DNA from: Combretum micranthum
Taxonomy: Eukaryota > Streptophyta > Magnoliopsida > Myrtales > Combretaceae
Length of the DNA stretch: 64,000 nucleotides
Direction of reading: 5' to 3'
Assembly: GCA_024138025.1 (NCBI GenBank)
Contig: JAMXBD010001197.1
Location: forward strand, 124,001 to 188,000
This document shows, piece after piece, positions 45,534 through 55,782 of the stretch. The notes beneath the pieces are model-generated. The model saw only the letters and a list, made by a program, of their open reading frames with translations. It did no database searches and was not told where the DNA came from. Position 1 is the first letter of the stretch. Every line of letters begins with the position of its first letter. A program made the position numbers and the translations under genes.

Positions 45534-46312
45534 TGGTTACAATCTTGTTTTGATGAGAAAATATATTGCATAAATGCTCCTTAATTTGGTTAAGCTACAT
45601 TTAATAAGCAAAACTTGTTTTTGATATGTTTGAGCTTTAATATGCATATAAATGTTTTGTGTCTGTACATGTGTTGTACTTTGCAAATTGTGCAGGAACA
45701 AAGTAAGTGCCATGGGCTTAGTTACGGCCTTGATCGAGGAGCAAATTGACAACTCAACAAGTTTAATCCAAGCGTTACAAGTGGAATAAAATAAGAAAGC
45801 ACAGCCTTGATCGTAGCCTTGATCGCGGACTTCGTCGAGGGCTCAATTGGTTCAATTAAGGTGTAAATCCAAGGCACAATGAGTGGAACAAAATAAAATG
45901 CATAAACTTGATCATTGGTTACATCAAGGGCTCGATAAATTTAACTAGGCACAATAAATTTGAATCTAAGACTTGACAAGCACAGACTTGGTTAAGGGGT
46001 AAGTTGAGGTACGATGAGTTTAGGCGCAACAACTCTAGAGCGCGATAGTTTAAAAAATTGCCATTGCAAACATTCAAATTCAACTATTTAATGTTCTTGT
46101 GAGGGAAAATGGATATGTTTTTAAAGCTACTATATATAAGATGTTTTAGGGTGATTTTCAAAAGGAGAGGGAAGAGAGAAGAGCTTAACTTGCATAGATT
46201 ATGTAAAAATATTTTCTATTTGTGTTTGTTTTTGTTAAGTAAATATGTTATTCATGATATTAGTGAGCTAATATTGTAAGATACTATTCACATGCTTTGT
46301 TTGTGTGTTTTA

Positions 46313-46503
46313 GTGAAATCCTCTTGTGTTTAAGGCAATAGGTGAAGTCTTCATTTGTTGAGATGCTTGTGTGAAGTCCTATGTGTGTGTAGGGAATTAG
46401 TGAAGTCCTTTTAACGAGGTACTTATGAAGTCCTTATGTTGAGGCAATCTGAAGTCCTCTATTGGAGAGACATTGTTGTGAAGTCCCCTTTATGAGGTAA
46501 TTG
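46313..46503 (+). repeat. Tandem mini-hairpin array in the 5' LTR (about 7 units)
   Basis: About seven units of 22-32 bp follow the theme GTGAAGTCCTCNTGTTGAGGCAAT. Within most units CCTC or CCTT pairs with GAGG over a loop of 4-8 bases, for example CCTTTTAACGAGG and CCCTTTATGAGG. The array is in the likely transcribed R/U5 part of the LTR. Confidence 0.6.
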
Positions 46504-46727
46504 TGATCCGTAGAGACTAGTGGGTGGGCCGAACTCCACGTTAAATATAATATAATCTTCTCATTCCCTTATCTCTTTATTATTATTGTTGTAATTGTGC
46601 ATAAAAAGATAAAAGAGATAATGATTGGTTAAGTAAGCTTAAAATTGGTCTAAATACTTGCTTGTAGCTTTTACTTCTGTAATATGTGCGTATAATCAAG
46701 CCAAGTGATGCATGGTTTTTCAACAAT

Positions 46728-46739
46728 TGGTATCAGAGC
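46728..46739 (+). promoter_or_regulatory. Primer-binding site (tRNA-iMet)
   Basis: TGGTATCAGAGC, a perfect 12-base match to the complement of the plant initiator-Met tRNA 3' end. It lies two bases after the LTR end ACA, the standard position for priming minus-strand DNA synthesis. Confidence 0.9.
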
Positions 46740-47074
46740 ATGTCTCTAAGGTTAATGCTTAATCACATCTTAAAGAAAAGTTTCTATGGTTTTTGAAAAT
46801 AGTTACCTTGTGTTTTTGTGTGCTCAAAAATGAATTATTTATTAAGTGTAATTTAAGTCTTTTTTGTTGAGCATCATATCCTTACAAAGAGCTTTTACTT
46901 AGAATGCTTAACTAAAGGAGTTAAGTTTCATTTAATAAGTTGTTTTATTATATATTGCTTGGGAACCTTTAATTGAGCATTACATCTTTTACAAGTGAGC
47001 TTTTACCCGAATGCTTAATTGAGGGGGAGTGCTAAGTTGAGGGGGAGTAATGTTGTGCAATAATTATTCTCATC

Positions 47075-47087
47075 AAAAAAGGGAGAT
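47075..47087 (+). promoter_or_regulatory. Polypurine tract
   Basis: AAAAAAGGGAGAT is immediately before the 3' LTR start TGACAAAGCC. It would prime plus-strand synthesis. Two further purine blocks (GAGGGGGAGT) lie at 47022-47050. Confidence 0.75.
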
Positions 47088-48268
47088 TGACAAAGCCAAG
47101 GTTGATTACAATATTATTTTGATGAGAAAATGTATTGCACAAATGTTCCTCAATTTGGTTAAGTTACATTTAATAAGCAAAACTTGTTTTTGACATGTTT
47201 AAGCTTTAATGTGCATATATATGTTTGTGTTCGTATCTATACTGTTCTCTATAGATTGTGCAGGAACAAATTAAATTCCAACCTTGGTCGCAGCCTTGAT
47301 CGAAGAGCAAATCAAGGGCTCGACAAGTTTAATCCAAGGCACAACAAGTGGAACAAAATGAGAAAGCACAACTTTAGTCACGGCCTTGATCACGAACTTC
47401 GTCGAGGGCTCGATTGGTCTAATTAAGGTGTAAATCCAAGAAACGACAAGTGGAACAAAATAAAATGCATAGACGTTGTTGTGGGTCATGTCAACAGCTC
47501 AATAAGTTTAACTTTAAGGCACGACAAGTTTGAATCTAAGGCTCAACAAGCACATACTTAGTCGAGGAGTTTAGGGCACGATGAGTTTATTAGGGCGCAA
47601 TAGTTTAAAAAATAGTCATTGCAAACTTTGGAATTCAACTATTAGGGTTTTTTTTTTTTTTTTTTTGAGGAAAATGGCTATGTTTTTAAAGATGCTATTT
47701 ATAGAATGTTTTGGAGTGATTTTCAAAAAGGAAAGAGAAGAAAATGGAGCTTAACTTGCATAGATTATGTAAAAGTTTGTGTTTATTTTTGTTAAGTGAA
47801 TAGTATCATTCGTGAGATTAGCGAGCTAATATTATAAAACAGTATTCACATGTTTTGTTTGTGTACTTTAGTAAAGTCCTCCTGTGTTTGAGGCAATAGG
47901 CGAAGTCCTCATGTGTTGAGGCACTTATGTGAAGTCCTACATGTGTGTAAACAATTAGTAAAGTCCTCTTGATGAAACATTTGTGAAGTCCTCGTGTTGA
48001 GGCAATGTGAAGTCCTTTGTGGTGAGGCATTATCAAGTCCTCTTTGTGAGGCAATTGTGGATTGTGGAGATTAAGGGGTGGGCTGAACTCCATGTTAAAT
48101 ATGGTGTAATCTTTTTCTTCTCTTATCTTTTTATAATTGTTGCATAAAAAGATAAAAGAGATAATATTGGTTAAGTGAGCTTAAAATTGGTTTGAGAACC
48201 TGCATCATAGATTTCACTTCCACAATATGTGCATGTAATCAAGCCTAATGATGCATGGGTTTTCAACA
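47088..48268 (+). repeat. 3' LTR of the non-autonomous element (1181 bp)
   Basis: Begins TGACAAAGCCAAGG and ends ...GGGTTTTCAACA. It aligns along its length with the split 5' LTR, though the two differ at many positions, so the insertion is not recent. It contains a T-run at 47650-47667, a TATTTATAG element near 47692 and the hairpin array at 47871-48058. Confidence 0.85.
47871..48058 (+). repeat. Tandem mini-hairpin array in the 3' LTR (about 7 units)
   Basis: Same array as in the 5' LTR, with clearer stems: CCTCCTGTGTTTGAGG, CCTCATGTGTTGAGG, CCTCGTGTTGAGG, CCTTTGTGGTGAGG, CCTCTTTGTGAGG. Loop sequences vary while CCTC/GAGG pairs are largely kept. Confidence 0.65.
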
Positions 48269-48273
48269 TGTCT

Positions 48274-49457
48274 AACTAAAGAATCTCTAATTAAACAAAT
48301 AATCAACCAAGAAAATGGCTACTCAAATTTGCTACTTATTTGTTGCCCAAGAATGGGAACTAATGAACTTTAATCTAATTTAGCAACATGTGATGAATGA
48401 TTACCACTTATAAAATAAGTAGGTTGTTGACTTGGCTTCGCGACAACTAATCACTACATTACCAACATTGGCCTACATGGCAAGTGGTGACCATTTGTGG
48501 CTTATACATCTTTATTGTTTTAATTCATGTTTGTTTATTTCCAACCAAAGTTTTGTTAAAATAATATTTTTGAATATTTAAAAGTAATAATTATAATGAA
48601 AATATGTTAATATTATTGTAAGAAAAATGACATGAAAAAGGATCATCAAAATTTGAGATAAGGTCAAATAGGAGATCAATGTTTGAAATAGTTATTTAAA
48701 AAAATAGAATTAATGTCTTAAATAGTTAAAAAATCAATATTTTATTTATATGACAAATACAAAGAAAAAACTATTATATGCACTACTTTATGTAATGTTG
48801 ATTACTTTTTTAACCACTTGAAATGTTAATTCCTTATTTGCATCACTTAATATAATATTAAGTTATTTTCTAACCACTTAAAATATTAATATCCTACTTG
48901 AACTTTTTTCTAAACATTCCTTCTAATATAATCTACCCATTAATGTGATGTAATTAATATTTAAATTAATTAAATGAATCACTTCGGAATGAACTTAAAT
49001 ATATTATGAAACCATAAGATAAATTACATATTATAAAATATAGAAAATAAATACAATATACACATATAAAATAGATGAGAAATAGCCCAACATAAAAAAG
49101 AATATATGCAACTAGTTAATAATTTTTTATACTGATGGGCATTTTGATTGTTGTACTTTAAAACAATATTGAAACTTCATTTAATTAATATGGACTAGGG
49201 AGAGAGTTGTATAATATAGTTATGGTTGCATGGATAGTAGGATAACGTAAATAGAGAAAAACATATATATGGTGTTGATGTACATTTGCTCGACTCTTTA
49301 GTTATCCAAAGGCTTCTTCGAATGTTTTACGTAAAAATCTAGTTGACCATGCCAAGAAGATCATTGTCATACTCCATACTACTTGTTTTAATTAATATCA
49401 TATCTTCATCAACACTTTGATTTATCGCGATGTGTGTTGTACAGGTGCATTTGTATA
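48274..49457. other. AT-rich spacer between elements
   Basis: No ORF, repeat boundary or RNA gene recognised. The sequence is AT-rich, with short diverged internal duplications such as ATAATATTAAGTTATTTTCT and ATATTAATATCCTAC versions near 48790-48900. Confidence 0.5.
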
Positions 49458-50684
49458 AGAACTGTAAACCCCAAGGATTTTCATAATTCTCAAAAATAAT
49501 TCTAGAAGTCTAATATCAAAAATTTAAGACTCGAAAATCGACTCAAGATTGACACCCGATTCTAGACCGAGTCAAACACCAGAAACAAAACCCTAAAACT
49601 CGAACCAAGTTAAAACTTAATTCTAAATGAGAACAAAAACGAGTTTTCTCAATCTTGAGAAAACGAGAACCCTTGAAACGATATATAAAGTCCAATTATC
49701 GATATAATCAACGTTCGTACATCGATTAAATAATCTACCCAATTCCTAAAACGCAAATCGAAACAATAGATCCAAATACCGCTTAACAACGAGATAATAA
49801 AATCCTAATTCCTTCAGTAAAATTTTAGGATCACAAAATCCAAATTTTCCATAAAAGTCAAATCGAGTCAACTCATAAACCTAGACTCGGTTAAACGATC
49901 CCGAGAACTAAAAACTATTAAATAAATCACAAATAAAATAATATAAACCATAGACGTCGAGCTAGAAATATAAAACGATCGAAACTCATAAATTATGCGA
50001 TCTTACGAATAACTCAGTAAAATCGGAAATCAAAACGGAACCTTAAAGACAACAAAACCCATAAACGAACCCTGGCATTTAAGATCCGGCAATCCGCGTT
50101 TCCAAACCCTAGAAAACGAAATTAATTTAATGACCTAGAATAGTTCGTAATAACATAGGGTAGCATAAAAATATCAGATTCTCGAATTTCGAGTGACCTT
50201 CGGACCCAAACGGGATCGGTTCTCGAAAAGCGTGTCCCGGAGCTCAGAATATTAAAAATATTCCGTTTATACCAATAGACTCGTAAAAATACAAAGATTC
50301 AAAAATATCAGTTTCGAAATTTTTCGATAGCTAAAAATTACAGATATCGCATTATTATGCGTATTTTTATTACTACCGGTACTTTAATTGTCTAGTCTAC
50401 TATTCATAGTACTTTTTCTACTATTCATTACTATTCACCTATCTCTATTTTTTCTTACACCTATTTCTTACACCTACATACCTATTTTCTTACTTTTTCA
50501 TTTCCAATACACCTTTAATCACATCAAACTTTACACATTACTTCTTTATTACACAAATCAAATAAAGCAAATCAATCTCTCTCTCCAAACACCCCATGGC
50601 CGGCGCCAATTTGACCCCCCCTCTTCTCTATTTTTATCTATTTTTCTTTTATTTAATTCACTCTTAATTCCTTCACAAAAACTC

Positions 50685-50692
50685 TATAAATA
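50685..50692 (+). promoter_or_regulatory. LTR promoter TATA box
   Basis: TATAAATA lies within CTCTATAAATACCACCTCTC, about 80 bp downstream of the GCCGGC island and at the start of a pyrimidine-rich leader. The same arrangement occurs at 63234-63241 in another copy. Confidence 0.65.
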
Positions 50693-52617
50693 CCACCTCT
50701 CCTCTTCTCATTTCTTCACACCTTTCTCAAGTAAAGAATTTATGCAAAAATTCTCTCTAAACACTCCCTCCATACTCTTACAAGAACTCTCTTCTTGTAA
50801 GAAGAAAATCTGTCCTACCAAAACTCTCTTTATGTAATACAACTACCATCTCTCCATAACCACATAACCATACATTCACTACCATCTTCATACCTCTTTC
50901 ATACCTTAGGTAAATGTTTATTCCATCTATTATTCATCCATGTCATGTAACTTAACATGACTATGGTGTTGTTTTGAAACTCATATGAGTAGTAAAAGCA
51001 ACAACATGTTCATGTTTTGTTCTTATACATAAGTTTCCTATTTTATTATGTTGTTATTATTATTGTTATTATTTGCTTCTAATCTAACTTATATTATGTA
51101 TATATGTTTATTTAGAGCATATAAGCTCATTTGGTCATTTATTTACATTCAAGTTATGCAATTTATTTATTTTATTAAGACTAGTCTTTCTAGTCTTAGA
51201 CTTGTCTATATCAAGTCAAAATAACCTTTTGATTATTTATTTTCTTTAATCTTTCGGGACTAGTCCATTCTTAGTCCGGGATGCCTTGATAAAGCTAAGG
51301 CTCCAATACTTGATCGGGATTCCTTGATGAAGCTAAGGTTCCCAATGCTTGATATTTTATTTTCTTACTTATTATTTGTTTCTAGTGTTTTCTTATGTTC
51401 TTATTATTTTATATGCTCATGTTACTTGCATCTACATAATGTTAATGTCTCAACTAAGTCTAAAAGTAGAATTTCATTTTATTAAGGGAACTCAAAACTA
51501 GATTTTCTATCATATGGTTTGTCACAAAATAATGAAGTTTTTATCAAACAACATAAAAATAAAGCACTACAAGCTTTCCCAAGATTTTCCTAAAATGACG
51601 AAGATAGTTTTATAAGAAATAAATATCTTCTTTATATTTCATGGTAATTTAAGTTTTAAGAAAAATAAATCGCTAATGTTGAAAACTTAAATTCTTTTCT
51701 AAACTAAGGAACAAACTAGTTTCAAAGTTAATATAAAAATCAACTCATGAAGAACCCACTTAGGAAAAGTAATGATTTTTAAAATTCTAAAAGAAAGAAT
51801 TTGTTTTCAAAAGAATATAAATAAAGTAAGGTTAGCAATAATGGATTTTATCAATAAAGATGATTCTTTTCAAAGAAATGAAAGAACAAGTTTTAGAAAG
51901 CAAAAGCTTATATTTTAGAAAGGAATATAAGAAAAGCGAGACTCATTTTCTAAGACCATCTTAAATAAACAAATTATGAAAAGGTTTTCGGCAACTTAAT
52001 GTACTTTTGATAAATTAATCTTTTATCACTAGAAATGAAATATATGAAAGACTAAGGTTAAAGGAGAATTTGCTTGTTTTGAAAAAAGGAATGAAGAAAA
52101 TAAGATTATACTCATTTATAACAACCTAAGAAAAATATAAAAAGTTTCCTTAAATACTTGAAAGAAAGTTTTCAAACCTAAAGTTTAAATGAATTGTTTT
52201 ATGAAATAAATTGTTGAGACACTACCATTAGGATTCTTGCATATAAAGTGAGCATGCCTATATATTCAAAGTTTTCATCAAATATATATTTATATTGTTA
52301 CAAAAGGATTTTCTTTAAAATGGAGTTGAGTTAGAAAATGGATTTTTGCAAAAGTTTAGAAAATTCGTTTTAAATCTGTACCTGACGTTTTCGGAACCTA
52401 AATGACCTTTTATGACCAAGATAAGTTTAGAAATGGATAGAACTTTTCGTAGGTAGAAAACGGTATATCATATCCGAGTTAGAAACGAGCAAGTTATGGC
52501 CATTTTAAGTTTGAATTTCTTCTTATACGATTTTACCACAATTTTTAAGTAGAAGTTTAGAATCTCCAAGAATAGAAATTCATGAAAGACTTATCCGGGT
52601 ATTTCTTTTGTCTAGGT

Positions 52618-52662
52618 GACGAAGGATACGAGAATACCCTACCCGAGGATTTCTACGACTAA
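52618..52662 (+). other. Conserved LTR micro-exon frame, DEGYENTLPEDFYD-stop
   Basis: The acceptor TTTTGTCTAG/GT precedes fourteen codons DEGYENTLPEDFYD and TAA. A GTGAGT donor starts at 52682, so the stop lies about 20 nt before the exon junction, which would spare a transcript from junction-dependent decay. Four other copies here share the frame and length. Confidence 0.5.
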
Positions 52663-53784
52663 GAAGATAGCGAATGGACGAGTGAGTTATTCCTTCTAAT
52701 TTCGTTACCTTGCTTGTGCTTGTAATGTAGTAGCATTAGTATACTAAGAAAAGATAAAAACAAATATATTTGGGGATTTGGGATTATGCTATATATATGA
52801 TTCTATGTTTATGCGTGAATGAGAATTAAAGAATATCGCAACTTCGATCTGCTTGTTTAAATAATTTTGTTTACTACCTGCATGATTGTTTATTATTGCT
52901 AAATTGATTGATCGCCCCAATAAACCTTAATAAGGTTTTACCTAAGAACAATAAAACGTTCATGCATAGCATCCATCGAGTCACATCTATTTCGGAAGGC
53001 TGCTACTCCTACGCGTAGAGTTGGATTGGCTGTGATCGTGCCATGCCACGGGCCATGTTCCTTCCTGGAGCATCCAAATCGCTTGGGGAAAGCGACTCTA
53101 GGTTCGGAGCCGAGCCAACCGAACGCTGTGGGTGAGGACCTGGGGACTAGCAGTAGAAGGTCGAGGACCTTCAACCCCGATTCCCTAACCTTTGATACGG
53201 AGGGGTAAATCCGTTCTATATATGGTTTCCGGATGACTATATATATTCGCGTAATCATGTGATTGTTGCATTGTATACATAGCATATGTGTGATTAAATA
53301 AATAAATTTGTTTGAAAATATGGTGCGAATGAAAAGGAATATCTCACTAAGCTAGTTGTAGCTTATACCCCCATAGATTTTGTTGTAACAGGTGTATTCG
53401 TGGAATAAATTTGAGGATCATGACATTAAGGAAGTCATGACGGATGATTAAGGATATGGAATCATACGACGAAGAATTTTGTAAGGTTCTTTATATGTAA
53501 TAACCTATATGATTAAGGACGTATACTTATTTGAAGATAATAGAAGAATATGCCTTAAGAATTGAATTGTGATATGCTTACGTTTTATATTAAGTGTTCT
53601 CTTTGCCTTGCTACTTAATTATTATCAATGTAAATTGCGCTACTCCGATGCGTCCCCTTGGTTGTGATGTACGCCTTGTACATAATATGGAAGCCTTTGC
53701 ATGACTAAGGTAGTCATTCCTAGCTTTAGTATTGTGTACGGCGGACTGCCACGTTTAGGGTACCCCTCGGGGCGTGACAAGAAC

Positions 53785-54865
53785 ACTTGATGTTCCACAC
53801 AATGATAAACCTGATTCCATTAATAATCGTATATTGTAAAATTGCATTAGAATGTGCAAATCATATGAATGAGCTTTCATGTCATATGATTGGTTCTTAC
53901 TCCTTTTGTAGGCAAGATCCTCAAAAATAATTTGCCTATAAAAATTACTCTTAACATAGATTCTTGGTCACTATTAAGCGATGATTTTGTTGCCATCAAA
54001 CCATATATAAGATTGATTATAATTAGCAATGCAACCAGAGTAGGCTTGGGATGGGTTACTTAAGACCCGAACCTACTCGGTTCCTTATAAGGTTGCCTAG
54101 ACCCGACCCGTGATCCTATAAGTTTTTTTTTTACAATACCTAGACCCACCCTGTAGGGTTTGACCCTCCCTGCCCCATCAACCTAGTCACAATCCCTCCT
54201 AGTCTTAGTAAATTTTGTTGCTTATGTTTCACAAAATGCAAACAAATTACATTAAGATAACCAACAACAAGAATTTTTCTTTTATAGTCTTAGTGAACAA
54301 GTTGTTGGAATTTCACAAAATTGAAATAGAATTGCAATCAATTTATACTTTGACAAATTAAGTTTTCCTATTAGTAATTTAATACACAACACTTGAAACC
54401 AATATATAAAGACCTTGGTAATTTAGTGAAATGATTGCAACATTACAACCGACAAGAAAAACTAAACTTCATGGAGCCACATTTAAGGCAATATCCTAGT
54501 AATTATTATTTATTTTTCCCTCTCCTCTAATATTTTCAACTTGATCCAAGGTATGTCCTTTTCCAAAATTTAATTTTTTTTCCTTTGCTATCAAACAATC
54601 ATTTTTTTCTTCTTCGTTGGTTGATTTTTATAAATCCATGGGCACTGACTCAGCTAACCCTACTATCCTCAACCCACCATTTTACAGCATTCACTAACTC
54701 AACTCAATAACACTAGACTAAACAACACCCATACCCAGCCACGTCGACCATCATTCCACACCACCATCTTATTGAAACAAAACACGCTATGTTTTCGCCC
54801 ATAGCTACAATAAGAAGTCTATAATACATTCATTGTCATTATTATTATTTTCACTATAGACACAT
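53785..54865. other. Spacer without recognised genes
   Basis: Mostly AT-rich. A GC-richer patch at 54040-54180 holds repeated ACCCGA motifs (AGACCCGAACCTACTCGG, AGACCCGACCCGTG), which resembles the edge of an unidentified transposable element. No ORF of note. Confidence 0.4.
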
Positions 54866-55782
54866 TGTAAAGACCCGATATGCTCAATTCTCAAATTAAG
54901 CACACCAAGTCCCAACCACGTATAATTCTTACGAATTATACGTAAGGTTGTCTTAAAAGAAGGTGTTTATGTTGAACATTGCTAAACCAATTTTAGAATT
55001 TATGAAATCGTTTAGTTAGATTTCTAAATAACTGGATTCGGCAGTGGAAAATCAAATTTTATAAAACAACTTATAAACTTCTACTCCCTACAGAGCAAAC
55101 CAGTTTTCTAAGAAATTAACTTTATAAAAACACTTTATGATCTACTCTTAGGGTAGATAATCATTTACAATCGATTGGGCATTAACAAGCCCTTAAAAGA
55201 AAATACAATTTATAAATATATCCAGTCCTCTTACAAAACAAAACAAAAGAAGAAACAAAATACAAGTAATATCTTGATCCTATCACACTTCACTCATTCT
55301 CCCATATCTTCAGAATCGCCCAAAACCGGGACAAACATCATCACATCAATCATCATCACCATCACCATCCTCATCGCATCGACATCAACATCAACAATAA
55401 TAATAAGAATAACAACATCAGCAACCTCCGCATCATCATCAAGTCATCATCTCATCATCATCATCAACAACAACAATACCTAAAAAAAAAACAACAATAA
55501 TGAGCCGAACCCAGTACACAGTAACACAATCACACACGGAGTGGCACACGACTTAAACTATATGCAATGCATAGCCATAGATTATTATCTTTTCTTTAAA
55601 GTAAATAAACAACTATCACAGGAGCACTCACACTCTGAATCATGCCATGGGAATCTGGGATCCTGAGTAATGCTCACGATGCTCAGGGGTTGATATAAAT
55701 AGCCCGAATACTTATATCTCCTAGATAACGTTACTCTAAAAAAGAAACAGTAATCTCATCCAGGGCTTATAGCCGTTACCCA
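54866..55782 (+). mobile_element. Possible LTR 5' fragment of another family
   Basis: Begins TGTAAAGACCCGATATGCTC, a start typical of some plant Ty3/gypsy LTRs. It continues with moderately GC-rich sequence including CAT/CAA trinucleotide tracts at 55340-55470. It is cut at 55783 by the start of the large LTR. The open frame across the CATCAT tract encodes only Ile/Thr/Ser repeats and is not a gene. Confidence 0.35.

Larger units (their letters stand above)
42058..46725 (+). repeat. 5' LTR of the non-autonomous element (interrupted)
   Basis: Direct-repeat partner of 47088-48268. The first 19 bases lie before the nested solo LTR; the rest runs from 45534 to 46725. Shared blocks include GATGAGAAAATRTATTGCA, TTTGGTTAAGYTACATTTAA, AAAACTTGTTTTTGAYATGT, GTGCAGGAACAAA and the hairpin array. 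TATATATAAG near 46128-46138 is a candidate promoter TATA. Confidence 0.85.
42058..48268 (+). mobile_element. Intact non-autonomous LTR retrotransposon (no gag-pol), with a solo LTR nested in its 5' LTR
   Basis: Outer flanks TGTCT at 42053-42057 and 48269-48273 are a perfect 5-bp target duplication. The 5' LTR begins TGATGAACCAAG, is interrupted at 42077-45538 by a solo LTR plus its target duplicate, and resumes to ...TTTTTCAACA at 46725. The PBS is at 46728-46739. The interior is only 362 bp (46726-47087) and has no gag or pol. The polypurine tract is followed by a 1181-bp 3' LTR (47088-48268). Without the insertion the element is about 2.75 kb. The iMet PBS and the CATCAAAAAAGGGAGATTG junction resemble SIRE/Maximus-type copia elements, so it is probably moved by a copia partner. 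Confidence 0.85.
49463..53779 (+). mobile_element. Complete solo LTR, 4.3 kb, forward orientation, target duplication AGAAC
   Basis: Begins TGTAAACCCC and ends GGGGCGTGACA. AGAAC flanks both sides (49458-49462 and 53780-53784). Layout in the transcription sense: a long U3 with TACTACCGGTA (about 50371-50381), GC island ATGGCCGGCGCC (50596-50607), TATAAATA (50685-50692), a CT-rich leader to the donor CCTTAG/GTAAAT (exon end 50909), a 1.7-kb intron-like AT-rich part, acceptor and micro-exon (52616-52681), donor GTGAGT, a later acceptor AACAG (53387-53391), and a GC-richer 3' end. No internal retrotransposon region is attached. Confidence 0.93.

Noticed and set aside
46313..46503. CRISPR-like repeat-spacer array
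   Set aside because: Units are degenerate, spacers are not unique, and the same array recurs in both LTRs of a plant retroelement.
50388..50837. 149-codon plus-strand ORF, also partly present at 62949
   Set aside because: Starts at TTG, spans the LTR promoter and leader, frame is not preserved in the second copy, and it reads as translated CT-rich sequence.
52938..53285. 115-codon minus-strand ORF in a GC-richer patch
   Set aside because: It is within the 3' part of a solo LTR; the GC-rich patch is a general feature of the family and the frame is not kept in other copies.
55175..55483. 102-codon ORF rich in Ile, Thr and Ser
   Set aside because: Driven by CAT/CAA trinucleotide tracts inside a probable LTR fragment; no domain.
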